Of a stretch of 64,000 nucleotides of DNA, positions 45,731 to 54,439 are shown piece after piece. Position numbers and translations under genes: made by a program. The DNA is from Anaerobranca californiensis DSM 14826 (lineage in GTDB: Bacteria; Bacillota; Proteinivoracia; Proteinivoracales; Proteinivoracaceae), in NCBI RefSeq assembly GCF_900142275.1, contig NZ_FRAI01000005.1:124001-188000 (forward strand). Reading direction: 5' to 3'. The notes under the pieces were generated by a model, which was not told the DNA's origin, ran no database searches, and worked only from the letters and a program-made list of their open reading frames with translations. The first letter of the stretch is position 1, and the number at the start of each line of letters is the position of its first letter.

Positions 45731-46255
45731 TCAAAAAGGAAGGTTTTTTTGGAGATATTTTCTTCCTCTATATAATCTAGTTTTTACTGAATCTATAGAG
45801 CACTGGAGGATTTTTGATATTTCTTCATAAGAGAAACCATAATAATCCTTTAGTAATATTGCTTTTTGTGTTAATTGGGGTAATTTCTCAAGTTGTTGAA
45901 TAAAACTTCCTTGAAGCTCTTTTAATTCTAAATCAATAGATGGACAACTTAAGTTTTTAATTTTATCACAGACATTATCCCATGATACTACCATTATTTT
46001 TTGAGTTTTTTTATAACTATCCCTGTAAACATTAAGGATAATTTGATACAACCAAGTAGTAAAATTGCTATCTCCTTTGTAATTTTTAATATATTTAAAT
46101 ACCCTAATAAAAGCCTCTTGAATTAAATCTTCTGCCTCATGAATACTTCCTGTTAATCCATAAGCCATTTTTAATGCTATATTCTTATAATTTTCTATCA
46201 ATTTATTAAATGCTTCCATATCTCCCATTTGACACTGGCTGATCAATAAATCCAT
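45731..46255 (-). CDS. ECF-type RNA polymerase sigma factor
   Basis: An extracytoplasmic-function sigma factor of 174 residues. Region 2 is visible in LMLK-like ALKMAYGLTGSIHEAEDLIQ and FIRVFKYIKNYKGDSNF near residues 30-65, and region 4 in GFSYEEISKILQCSIDSVKT near 135-160. No anti-sigma gene follows, because the convergent terminator comes next. The ATG at 46255 is used: the longer form starting at 46270 has GGAGGAG within its own first codons. It is 20 bases upstream-coupled from ftsY, so ftsY and this gene share a message. Confidence 0.92.
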   Translation of the reverse strand: MDLLISQCQMGDMEAFNKLIENYKNIALKMAYGLTGSIHEAEDLIQEAFIRVFKYIKNYKGDSNFTTWLYQIILNVYRDSYKKTQKIMVVSWDNVCDKIKNLSCPSIDLELKELQGSFIQQLEKLPQLTQKAILLKDYYGFSYEEISKILQCSIDSVKTRLYRGRKYLQKNLPF

Positions 46256-46275
46256 TATAATCTCCTCCAAACACC

Positions 46276-47187
46276 TTAATCAAAAAGAGCATTTACATAC
46301 TCTTGACCATCAAAGGTTTTTAAATCATCTATTCCCTCTCCTACTCCCACAAATTTTATAGGTATTTTAAGTTCACGATTTATTGCAATGACAATACCAC
46401 CTTTTGCTGTGCCATCTAATTTAGTTAATACTACACCAGTAAGATCAGTAGCTTCACTAAAGGCCTTTGCCTGCATCATGGCATTTTGACCTGTAGTAGC
46501 ATCTAATACTAACAAACTTTCATGGGGTCCATCGGGAATTTCTTTTTTTATAACCCTGTTGATTTTTTTTAATTCTTCCATTAAGTTAACCTTTGAATGC
46601 AATCTACCGGCGGTATCACAAATAACATAATCCACTTTACGGGATTTAGCTGCTTGTAAACCATCATAAATTACAGCACTAGGATCACTTCCCATTTGAT
46701 GACTAATTACATCTACATTATTACGTTGACCCCAAATTTTCAATTGTTCTATAGCGGCAGCTCTAAAGGTATCAGCAGCTACTAATAATACTTTGTTGCC
46801 TTGATTTTTCAGCATATTTGTCAATTTCCCGATAGTTGTAGTTTTCCCTACTCCATTAACACCACATACTAAAATAACAGTAGGAGGGGTAACTGCTTTA
46901 GCTAATTGATTATTTTGAGCAGTGAAATGGGAAGACAATTGTTCTTTAAAAAATTTCTTTAGATCGTTACTGTCGGTTATCTTGTGTTTTTTACAGTATT
47001 CCCTTAATTCATCTATTAATTCCATTGTAGTACTTATACCTACATCGGCGGATAATAGGACTTCTTCCAATTCCTCAAAAAATTCTTCGTCTAATTTTGT
47101 GAAAGTACTTAATACCTTGTCTATTCCTTCCATTATATTATTCCGCGTTTTATTTAATCCTTCTTTTAAACGGTTTAAAAATGACAT
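46276..47187 (-). CDS. ftsY: FtsY, SRP receptor GTPase
   Basis: FtsY receives SRP-ribosome complexes at the membrane. The 303-residue protein has the NG domain: the helical N part, GVNGVGKTTTIGKL near residue 110, DTAGRLHSKVNL near 192, TKLDGTAKGG near 248 and the C-terminal FVGVGEGIDDL. It lacks the long acidic N-terminal A domain, as in other Gram-positives. It follows smc with a 2-base gap. Confidence 0.97.
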   Translation of the reverse strand: MSFLNRLKEGLNKTRNNIMEGIDKVLSTFTKLDEEFFEELEEVLLSADVGISTTMELIDELREYCKKHKITDSNDLKKFFKEQLSSHFTAQNNQLAKAVTPPTVILVCGVNGVGKTTTIGKLTNMLKNQGNKVLLVAADTFRAAAIEQLKIWGQRNNVDVISHQMGSDPSAVIYDGLQAAKSRKVDYVICDTAGRLHSKVNLMEELKKINRVIKKEIPDGPHESLLVLDATTGQNAMMQAKAFSEATDLTGVVLTKLDGTAKGGIVIAINRELKIPIKFVGVGEGIDDLKTFDGQEYVNALFD

Positions 47188-47189
47188 CT

Positions 47190-50100
47190 CTATCCCACTC
47201 TCTTTTCTAAGTTTACTGAAATTTGTTTTGATATTCCATTTTCTTCCATAGTAATACCATAAAGTATATCTGCACTTTCCATAGTACCCTTTCTATGGGT
47301 CACTATTATAAACTGTATTTCTTTAGACATCTCTTTTAAAAAGGCACCAAACCTATCTACATTAGCCTCATCCAATGAAGCCTCAATTTCATCTAGTACA
47401 CAGAAAGGAGAAGGTTTAGTTTTCAAGATAGCAAATAGTAAAGCTATTGCTGTTAAAGCCTTTTCTCCACCGGAAAGTAAAGTCATAGATTGAAGTTTTT
47501 TCCCAGGGGGCTGTACAAAAATTTCTACTCCACTTTCTAAAAGGTTTTCCGGGTCAGTTAAACGCAAATAACCCCTTCCACCATTAAAAAGTTTTTGAAA
47601 AACCTCATTAAAATATACTTTTATTTTTTCAAAGGATTCCTCAAATTGGCTAGCCATTTGACGATCCATCTCTAAAATTATTTTTTTCAAATCCAATTTT
47701 GCTCGGGTTAAATCATTTTTTTGTTCTTTCAGGAAATCTATCTTCCCTTTAATTTTTTTATATTCTTCAATAGCCCCTAAATTTACTTCACCTAATCCCT
47801 TAAGATCTTCCCGTAAAATATTTATTTCTTTAATAGCTTCTTTTTCATCAACTTCAGGATAATTTAATTCCTTAGCTTCTCCTACAGTTAAATAATACTC
47901 ACTTAAAAGCTTTTCTGTATAACCATCTAATTCTAAAAGAATCTTTGATTTTTTTAAATTCAGGGTGTTAAGTTTTGTCAACAGGATTTCTTTACTTTGT
48001 TCTAATTCCTTTAATTTATCTTCAGCTTGTTGTATTTTTTCATCAACTTCCCTTTTTAAGACGTGATGATTAACTTGTTGTTCATTGATTTTAAATTTTA
48101 ATTTCTCCAATTTTAAGTTTTCATTAGATAAATCATCTATTAATTTCTGTAATCTCCCTATTTCTTCAACGGTTAAATTTATATTTTCCCCATTTTCCTT
48201 GAATTTAATTTCAGTTCTCCTTTTTTCTTCATTTAACATTGTCAATTGTTTTTTAATTGAATGATACTCCTGTTCTAAAGAAGCTATGGTTATTTGTTTA
48301 CTGACAATCTTAGATTTTAAACTTTCATAAAAATTATTCTTTTTAATAATAAGCTCATTAATTTCTTTAATAGAAAGTGTTATCCTTTGTTTTTCATCTT
48401 CTTTAACTTTTTCATTTTTTAAAGTTTGAGAAATTTTTTCTTCTAATTCCTTTAAATCATTTTCAAATATTTTTTTTTCTCCTTTGATTAATTCTATATG
48501 CCCTTTAATACTTTTAATTTCTTGCTCCATCAGTAAAATTTCTTGATATTTATTATTTTTATCTCCTTGTAACATCCCTAAATAATGGTGAAGTTGTTCT
48601 AACTGTTCACTAAATTTCTTATACTCTTCTTCCCCTTTAGTTAAAGCCCTTTGAATTTGGGCTAATCCATCTTCTTCTTTTTTCAGTTCAATTTTTAATC
48701 CTTCAATTTCTTGAGCTCTCTGTATTAAGCCAAGGGATTTTCCATTATAGTTACCCCCAGTAATAGCACCACCGACATTTAATACATCCCCTTCAAGGGA
48801 AACAATTTTATATTTATAATTATATTTTTTGGCAACTTTTAAGCCTATATCTAAGTTTTTAACTATGATTATTCTACCTAGAAGAAAATCCATTATGCCA
48901 CTGTATTTCTTTTCATAATGTACTAAATTTGAAGCAACACCAATAATATCTGGATCTGCTAAATTTAAAGGTGTCCCTTTAATAATGTTTAATGGTAGAA
49001 AAGTTGCTCTACCTAATTTATTTTTCCTTAAATATTCAATAACTTCTGCTGCAAAAAATTCATCTTTAACAACAATATTTTGGAGGCTACTTCCTAAAGC
49101 CACTTCAATGGCAGTAGTAAGATGCTCAGGTACTGTAAGCAATTGAGCTATAGCTCCTTCTAATGAAGGATGACCTTTAAACTTTTTCAGTGTTTCTTTC
49201 GGTCCTAAACTATATCCTGCATAGGACATCTCTAAATTAGTTAGAGCTGTAATTTTCGATTTAAGTTCATTAACCTTACTCTTTTGTCTTTCTAATCTAT
49301 CTTTTTCCATTTCAATATTATTTTTAATAACTGAAATTTGTTCTAATAGATCTTCTTTTAAGTTATTTTGGCGGTCAATTAAGGTATTTATTTCCTCTAT
49401 TTCCCGTTGTTTATTATGTAACTTTTCCCTTAACTGATTGCTTCTTTCCTGAAAACTTATAAGTTCCCTTTCTTTCCTATGACATTCATTAATAATTTTC
49501 CCTTTATTGTTTTCTAAATTTTTCAATTCATTTTTGATTGTTGCCAGATCATTTAATATTTCTATTATTTCTTCTTTATAAATTTCTAACTGTTCTTTAA
49601 ACTGATCTATTTCTATCTTTAGTTTTACTGACTGTTCTTCATCATTATTTATTAGTTTTTTATTGTTTTGTAATTCCTGTTGATTAACTTTTAATTTTTT
49701 ATCCAATTCCTCAATTTTTAAAGTTACTTGCCTTAAATATTCCTCTAACTCTAGATTTTCAAACTTTAAATTTTCTACTTTCTTTTTACCATCTGATAAT
49801 TGCCGTTTGTTTAACTCTAAATTGTATTTTAAGCCTTCTAAGTCTTTAATCAATTGTAATTCTTGGTCTCTTAAATTATTTAATTCTAATTCTATGTCTT
49901 TAATATTTTTTATAAGTTCTTCTTTGTTGGAATTAGTTATTTCTATAGCCTTTTCCACTTCTTCTTTTAATAGTCTTTTTTCCTCAATTTGCTTATCTGT
50001 TTCTTTATAAGTTTTTTCAAGATTATTTATTTTTTCTAGTACTAAAGCTACCTCTAACCCCTTTAGTTTTTCTTTAATATTTTTGTATTCTTTAGCTTTT

Positions 50101-50729
50101 ACAGCCTCTTGTTGTATTTGAGGCAAATCTTGTTCTAAATTGTATAAGATATCGTCTAAGCGAACTAAATTTTGTTCTGTTTCTTCTAGTTTTTTTAAAC
50201 TTTCTTTCTTTTTATTTTTATATTTTACAATCCCTGCTGCTTCTTCAAAAATTATCCTTTTTTCTTCTGGACGGCTATTTAGAATATCTTCTACTTGTCC
50301 TTGACTAATTATTGAGTAAGCTTCTTTACCTACACCGGTATCCATAAATAACTCATGAATATCCTTTAACCTACAAGGAGTTTTATTTATGTAATATTCG
50401 CTTTCCCCATCTCGAAAAATTCTCCTAATGATATTAACTTCTGAATAATCAATAGCTAATTTCCCTTGAGAATTATCAAAGACCAAAGATACTTCTGCAT
50501 AATTTTTCTGTTTTCTTCCTTCAGAACCGGCGAAAATTACATCCTCCATTTTTGATCCCCTCAGTGCCTTAGCACTTTGTTCCCCTAAAACCCATCTAAT
50601 AGCGTCTATAATATTACTTTTTCCACTGCCATTAGGTCCAACAATAGCAGTTATTCCAGGATTTATTAAAAATTCCGTTTTATTTGCAAAGGATTTAAAT
50701 CCATTGAGTTCAATTTTTTTTAAGTACAT
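47190..50729 (-). CDS. smc: SMC, chromosome condensation ATPase
   Basis: SMC organises and segregates the chromosome with ScpA and ScpB. The 1179-residue protein has the N-terminal Walker A (VGPNGSGKSNIIDAIRWVLG near residue 30), two long coiled coils (about 170-500 and 670-1020), a hinge domain at about 505-660 with the glycine-rich DVLNVGGAITGGNYNGKSLG, the C-loop TLLSGGEKALTAIALLF near 1085 and Walker B PFCVLDEIEASLDEAN near 1110. Length is standard. It lies between rnc and ftsY as in B. subtilis. Confidence 0.98.
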   Translation of the reverse strand: MYLKKIELNGFKSFANKTEFLINPGITAIVGPNGSGKSNIIDAIRWVLGEQSAKALRGSKMEDVIFAGSEGRKQKNYAEVSLVFDNSQGKLAIDYSEVNIIRRIFRDGESEYYINKTPCRLKDIHELFMDTGVGKEAYSIISQGQVEDILNSRPEEKRIIFEEAAGIVKYKNKKKESLKKLEETEQNLVRLDDILYNLEQDLPQIQQEAVKAKEYKNIKEKLKGLEVALVLEKINNLEKTYKETDKQIEEKRLLKEEVEKAIEITNSNKEELIKNIKDIELELNNLRDQELQLIKDLEGLKYNLELNKRQLSDGKKKVENLKFENLELEEYLRQVTLKIEELDKKLKVNQQELQNNKKLINNDEEQSVKLKIEIDQFKEQLEIYKEEIIEILNDLATIKNELKNLENNKGKIINECHRKERELISFQERSNQLREKLHNKQREIEEINTLIDRQNNLKEDLLEQISVIKNNIEMEKDRLERQKSKVNELKSKITALTNLEMSYAGYSLGPKETLKKFKGHPSLEGAIAQLLTVPEHLTTAIEVALGSSLQNIVVKDEFFAAEVIEYLRKNKLGRATFLPLNIIKGTPLNLADPDIIGVASNLVHYEKKYSGIMDFLLGRIIIVKNLDIGLKVAKKYNYKYKIVSLEGDVLNVGGAITGGNYNGKSLGLIQRAQEIEGLKIELKKEEDGLAQIQRALTKGEEEYKKFSEQLEQLHHYLGMLQGDKNNKYQEILLMEQEIKSIKGHIELIKGEKKIFENDLKELEEKISQTLKNEKVKEDEKQRITLSIKEINELIIKKNNFYESLKSKIVSKQITIASLEQEYHSIKKQLTMLNEEKRRTEIKFKENGENINLTVEEIGRLQKLIDDLSNENLKLEKLKFKINEQQVNHHVLKREVDEKIQQAEDKLKELEQSKEILLTKLNTLNLKKSKILLELDGYTEKLLSEYYLTVGEAKELNYPEVDEKEAIKEINILREDLKGLGEVNLGAIEEYKKIKGKIDFLKEQKNDLTRAKLDLKKIILEMDRQMASQFEESFEKIKVYFNEVFQKLFNGGRGYLRLTDPENLLESGVEIFVQPPGKKLQSMTLLSGGEKALTAIALLFAILKTKPSPFCVLDEIEASLDEANVDRFGAFLKEMSKEIQFIIVTHRKGTMESADILYGITMEENGISKQISVNLEKRVG

Positions 50730-50780
50730 TATATCCCCTCCTGCCCACTATTTTAACACCTATTAGAAAAAAGATAAACT

Positions 50781-50819
50781 AAATTTTTTTAGCGGAGTTT
50801 ATCTCCGCTAAAAAAATTT
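50781..50819 (-). other. Perfect 17-bp hairpin made from the 3' end of rnc
   Basis: The arms 50781-50797 and 50803-50819 are exact complements around a 5-base loop, and the last codons of rnc (for GDKLR and stop) form the GC-rich core AGCGGAG/CTCCGCT. In either direction a T-run precedes and an A-run follows the core, the reverse of a terminator. It looks like a processing or stability hairpin between rnc and smc. Confidence 0.75.
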
Positions 50820-51490
50820 TCTAATGCTTTTTGGGCAGCACTTTGTTCCGCCGCTTTTTTACTTTTTCCAATACCAGTGCCCATTAACTTACCATTTAAA
50901 TATACAGAAGTAGTAAATTCTTTATCATGATCTGGACCTGTTTCTTTTATAACTTTATAAGTTAATTTATTTACGCCATTTTTCTGGATATACTCTTGTA
51001 GTTGTGTTTTATAGTCTGTTTCCCCTTTAATAAAAGCTTCATTAATTTCTTGATTTAGTATATCCACAACAATGTCGTAACATTTTTCAAAACCAACTTC
51101 TAAATACAATGCTCCAACAAATGCTTCAAAAACATCGGCTAAAATAGAAGCTTTATTACGACCTCCAGTTTTCTCTTCTCCTTTACCTAAATATATATAG
51201 CTTCCAAAATTTAAGCGTTTAGCAGCCTTGACAAGGGATTGTTCACAAACAATTTGAGCTCTAAGTCTAGTCATCTCCCCTTCAGTAATTTCTGTAGTAA
51301 AATTGAATAGATATTTGCTAATTATTAACTCTAACACAGCATCCCCTAAAAATTCAAGACGTTCATTATGTCCCTTTAACCCTAAATTATTTTCAAAGGC
51401 ATAGGAAGTATGGGTAAATGCTTTAACAAATGTATCCATATTCTTTATGTAAACATTGTATTTTTTCAGTAACCTTTGTAATTCTTTCAT
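50789..51490 (-). CDS. rnc: Rnc, ribonuclease III
   Basis: RNase III cuts double-stranded RNA, including rRNA precursors. The 233-residue product has the catalytic signature NERLEFLGDAVLELIISKYL near residue 42, the second acidic site in ASILADVFEAFVGALYLE near 115, and a C-terminal double-stranded RNA-binding domain starting near residue 160 (YKTQLQEYIQKNG, ending KKAAEQSAAQKALENF). It begins the rnc-smc-ftsY operon. Confidence 0.98.
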   Translation of the reverse strand: MKELQRLLKKYNVYIKNMDTFVKAFTHTSYAFENNLGLKGHNERLEFLGDAVLELIISKYLFNFTTEITEGEMTRLRAQIVCEQSLVKAAKRLNFGSYIYLGKGEEKTGGRNKASILADVFEAFVGALYLEVGFEKCYDIVVDILNQEINEAFIKGETDYKTQLQEYIQKNGVNKLTYKVIKETGPDHDKEFTTSVYLNGKLMGTGIGKSKKAAEQSAAQKALENFFSGDKLR

Positions 51491-51509
51491 TTTGTCACTC
51501 CTTGTTTAA

Positions 51510-51534
51510 TAAGCCCCGTGACATACGGGGCTTA
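51510..51534 (-). terminator. Terminator after acpP
   Basis: TAAGCCCCGT (51510-51519) and its complement (51525-51534) form a perfect 10-bp stem with a 5-base loop. On the minus strand only a short TTAAA follows, so some readthrough into rnc, which starts 19 bases later, is likely. Confidence 0.75.
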
Positions 51535-51541
51535 CTTTATA

Positions 51542-51766
51542 TTATTCATTGATATAATTTACTACATCACCTACAGTCTTAATTTTCTGTAGTTCTTCAT
51601 CGGGAATTTGCACATCAAATTCTTCTTCAAATACCATAAGTAAATCCATAATATCAAGGGAATCTAAATCCAAATCATCTTGGAAGCTAGCATCTAAAGT
51701 TACAACATCTTCACTTACATTGGTATGTTCCACTATTATTTTTTTTACTCTGTCAAATACGCTCAT
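51542..51766 (-). CDS. acpP: Acyl carrier protein
   Basis: ACP carries growing acyl chains on a phosphopantetheine arm. The 74-residue product has the attachment motif [14 protein letters not shown] with the modified serine near residue 36. The ATG at 51766 is chosen because AAGGAGGTGG precedes it; an upstream ATG at 51787 would run into the ribosome site. It has its own promoter and terminator, so it can be expressed apart from degV-plsX. Confidence 0.97.
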   Translation of the reverse strand: MSVFDRVKKIIVEHTNVSEDVVTLDASFQDDLDLDSLDIMDLLMVFEEEFDVQIPDEELQKIKTVGDVVNYINE

Positions 51767-51789
51767 CCGGGCCACCTCCTTCCCCATAT

Positions 51790-51818
51790 ATTTTAACTAC
51801 TTTTGTTATTATTTGCAA
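51790..51818 (-). promoter_or_regulatory. acpP promoter
   Basis: On the minus strand TTGCAA (51813-51818) and TAAAAT (51790-51795) are 17 bases apart in the 56-base gap after degV. No FapR-like operator was seen beside it. Confidence 0.72.
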
Positions 51819-51822
51819 GTTA

Positions 51823-52671
51823 CTAAACTATTTTTTTATGGGCAGCAATGGCAATCATTCCAGGACCTGTATTTGTACCAATGACACTGCCAATATTGCC
51901 TTCTAATATCTCGTTAATATTTAACTCTTGTTTAGCATAAGCTAGCAACTCATCCTTTTGCTCAGGAGTTAGGGCATGGGCAATTGCTACATTGACTAAG
52001 TCATCATTAAATCTCTCTTTAATCTTTTCAACTAAGTAAGGAATGACTTTATTTCTTCCCCTTACTTTTCCTAAAGGAGCTACAATTCCTTCAGAATTTA
52101 ATGTGAGAATTGGTTTAACATTTAATAAAGTACCTATAAGTGCTGAAGCCTTACCTATACGTCCGTTTTTTTGGAGAAATTCTAAAGTATCTACACCAAA
52201 ACAGACTAATTGATCTTCAATAATTTTATTTAAAATGTCTTGTATTTCTCTAACATCTTTCCCTTGTTCGATTAATTTTGCCCCTTGATATGCTATTAAT
52301 CCTAAACCAAGGGAAGCTGATTTAGAATCAATAATAGTTATGTCAGCATTCTCCAACATATTCTTAGCTATTACTGCAGATTGGTAAGTTCCACTTAAAT
52401 TATCGGAAATATGAATAGAAATGATGGAATGTCCTTGGGATAAAAGGGAAGTGTATACTTTATGGAAGTCCCCAGGAGATGGTTGGGAAGTTCTAGGCAT
52501 AACTTCTGAATTTTGAAGTTTAGCAAAAAAACTTTCTGTATTTAGATCTATTCCATCTTTGAAAACTTCATCTCCAAAATGGACATTTAAAGGCACTACA
52601 GTTATATCATATTTTTCTATGATATCTTTAGATAAATCTGCGGTGCTGTCTACAACTAATTTAATTGCCAT
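51823..52671 (-). CDS. DegV/FakB family fatty acid-binding protein
   Basis: DegV-family proteins bind a fatty acid and, as FakB, present it to the kinase FakA to make acyl-phosphate. The 282-residue product has the family pattern: VVDSTADLSKDIIEKYDI at the start, TSQPSPGDF near residue 62, SIHISDNLSGTYQSA near 92, FLQKNGRIGKASALIGT near 165 and the C-terminal VIGTNTGPGMIAI. It lies between plsX and acpP, where B. subtilis has fabD and fabG. The neighbourhood supports a lipid role, since PlsX also makes or uses acyl-phosphate. Confidence 0.93.
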   Translation of the reverse strand: MAIKLVVDSTADLSKDIIEKYDITVVPLNVHFGDEVFKDGIDLNTESFFAKLQNSEVMPRTSQPSPGDFHKVYTSLLSQGHSIISIHISDNLSGTYQSAVIAKNMLENADITIIDSKSASLGLGLIAYQGAKLIEQGKDVREIQDILNKIIEDQLVCFGVDTLEFLQKNGRIGKASALIGTLLNVKPILTLNSEGIVAPLGKVRGRNKVIPYLVEKIKERFNDDLVNVAIAHALTPEQKDELLAYAKQELNINEILEGNIGSVIGTNTGPGMIAIAAHKKIV

Positions 52672-52694
52672 TATAATTCTCCCTTCATAAAATA

Positions 52695-53690
52695 TTATAT
52701 TCCTTCATTGAATTTTTCTAGTACTTCTATCATCCCCTTTCCTTGTTTTAATATTGCATTTTTTATAGCTTTAGCGTCAGAAGAACCATGGCTTTTTATA
52801 CATGCTCCTTTTACACCTAAAAGGGGTGCTCCACCATGTTCTGAGTAATCCATCTTTTTCTTAAAATCTTTAAAAGCAGGCTTTAATAACATGGCACCTA
52901 TAGTTCTAAAAACACCCCGGGTTAATTCTTCTTTTAAAGAAGTAAATATAAATGAAGCTAAACCCTCCATAAACTTGAGCATTACATTTCCTACAAAACC
53001 ATCACAAACTATCACATCAGCTACACCCATAGGTACATCCCTTGCCTCAACATTGCCTATAAAATTGATACTGGGATCATTTTTTAATAGATCATAAGCT
53101 CCTTTGGTAACTTCATTTCCTTTTCCTTCTTCTACTCCAACATTTAGAAGGCCAACTTTAGGATTTTTTATCTTAAATACCCTTTGAGCATAAATACTCC
53201 CCATTTTCCCGTATTGTAATAAATTTTCAGCAGTTGCATCCATATTAGCACCGATATCTAGTACTACAGTGTGTTTGCCTCCTTGAGCAGGGAAAATAGG
53301 TGCTAAAGCAGGTCTTGAAATACCTTTAATCCTACCCAATATAAAATAACCTGCAGCCATAAACGCTCCAGTGTTCCCTGCTGTAACTACAGAATTTGCT
53401 TTACCTTCTTTTACTAAAGTTACTGCCTTTACTAGTGAAGAATCTTTTTTCCTTCTAACAGCTTCCACTGGTTTATCATCGTTAGTTATTACTTCCTGAG
53501 CGTCTATTATTTCATAACGTCCTTGGAGTTTTTCTACATCTAATTTAGATAATTGCTCTTTAATAGCCTGCACCGGTCCCACAAAATATATGTATAGTTC
53601 ATTATCAGTTTTTAATGCTTCTACACCCCCTAAAATTGGAGCTTGTGGAGCATTATCTCCCCCCATAACATCTAAAGCAATTTTAACCAT
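52695..53690 (-). CDS. plsX: PlsX, acyl-ACP:phosphate acyltransferase
   Basis: PlsX converts acyl-ACP and phosphate to acyl-phosphate, the substrate of PlsY. The 331-residue product has IALDVMGGDNAPQAPILGGV at the start, TNDDKPVEAVRRKKDSSL near residue 68, VTAGNTGAFMAAG near 100, DIGANMDATAENLLQYG near 143 and DGFVGNVMLKFMEGLA near 228. It overlaps fapR by 8 bases, so the two are translated together. Confidence 0.98.
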   Translation of the reverse strand: MVKIALDVMGGDNAPQAPILGGVEALKTDNELYIYFVGPVQAIKEQLSKLDVEKLQGRYEIIDAQEVITNDDKPVEAVRRKKDSSLVKAVTLVKEGKANSVVTAGNTGAFMAAGYFILGRIKGISRPALAPIFPAQGGKHTVVLDIGANMDATAENLLQYGKMGSIYAQRVFKIKNPKVGLLNVGVEEGKGNEVTKGAYDLLKNDPSINFIGNVEARDVPMGVADVIVCDGFVGNVMLKFMEGLASFIFTSLKEELTRGVFRTIGAMLLKPAFKDFKKKMDYSEHGGAPLLGVKGACIKSHGSSDAKAIKNAILKQGKGMIEVLEKFNEGI

Positions 53691-54261
53691 TTGTTTTTAC
53701 CTCCCCTTTTTGGATTATGACAAACTTACCGTGAAAAACCTGTTTATCATCACTGGAAGTGTTTACTTCCACATAATAAGTATTACCTTCTTGTTTAATC
53801 ACATCTGCTATGGCTACTAACCTCTCTCCACCATATACCGGTTTTAAATATTTTATATTTGCTTCTTTTGTTAAAGCTACAGTAGCATCGATAACTGCCA
53901 CTGCTAAACTATTGGCTTGACCAAAAATATAATGTCCCCTAACGATGTTATTATTTTGAAAAGCCATTGCCTCTGTCGTCTGTAAAAGGGAAATAGCCCT
54001 TTTACCTAATTCTAAAGACAGTAAATCTCCCACTAATTCCTGTTTATTTAAAGAGCGGAGTTCTGAGTACACTTCTTGGGCCATACTTTTGGTTCTCTCC
54101 CTCAGCTCAGAAATACCTAATTCTAACCTGTCAAGTCGGATTGTTTGAATAGAGACCCCTAACTTATCAGCTAGTTTTTCATCAGTTAAAAAGGGATTTT
54201 CTTCAATTAGTTTAAGTAAAGCTTGATGCCTGAACTTTTTATTTTTATTTCCCCTAGCCAT
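53683..54261 (-). CDS. fapR: FapR, malonyl-CoA-responsive repressor of lipid synthesis
   Basis: FapR represses fatty acid and phospholipid genes and is released by malonyl-CoA. The 192-residue product has the N-terminal helix-turn-helix (EKLADKLGVSIQTIRLDRLE near residue 25), a linker helix and a hot-dog domain that binds malonyl-CoA (VRGHYIFGQANSLAVAVIDA near 105, then YLKPVYGGERLVAIADV). It heads the fapR-plsX-degV transcript. An operator for itself lies over its own transcription start. Confidence 0.96.
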   Translation of the reverse strand: MARGNKNKKFRHQALLKLIEENPFLTDEKLADKLGVSIQTIRLDRLELGISELRERTKSMAQEVYSELRSLNKQELVGDLLSLELGKRAISLLQTTEAMAFQNNNIVRGHYIFGQANSLAVAVIDATVALTKEANIKYLKPVYGGERLVAIADVIKQEGNTYYVEVNTSSDDKQVFHGKFVIIQKGEVKTNG

Positions 54262-54288
54262 GTTATACCTCCCATATTATAACCATAT

Positions 54289-54307
54289 ATTAGTACCAGA
54301 TATTAAT
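54289..54307. promoter_or_regulatory. FapR operator
   Basis: ATTAGTACCAGATATTAAT is an imperfect inverted repeat closely matching the FapR consensus (about ATTAGTACCTGGTACTAAT). It begins directly after the -10 of the fapR promoter on the minus strand and covers the expected start site, so FapR bound here would block its own transcription. Confidence 0.82.
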
Positions 54308-54308
54308 A

Positions 54309-54337
54309 ATTATAAAGGTATATTAGTTATTATGCAA
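54309..54337 (-). promoter_or_regulatory. fapR-plsX promoter
   Basis: On the minus strand TTGCAT (54332-54337) and a perfect TATAAT (54309-54314) are 17 bases apart, about 50 bases upstream of the fapR start codon. Confidence 0.82.
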
Positions 54338-54390
54338 GCTATAATTTTATCTTTTGTAAAAAATTATTTAATTATTTATTCTATAAAAAG

Positions 54391-54436
54391 AATCAAAGGC
54401 AATATTTATTGTAAACCTACAATAAATATTGCCTTT
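54391..54436 (-). terminator. Terminator after rpmF
   Basis: A perfect 19-bp stem (54395-54413 with 54418-54436, loop AACC) lies just past the rpmF stop. The minus strand continues GATTCTTTTTATAG. It isolates the yceD-rpmF unit from fapR. Confidence 0.85.
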
Positions 54437-54439
54437 AAT

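Noticed and set aside
50781-50819. The rnc 3' hairpin as an intrinsic terminator
   Set aside because: On both strands the T-run comes before and the A-run after the GC core, so no U-tract follows; listed as a processing-type hairpin.
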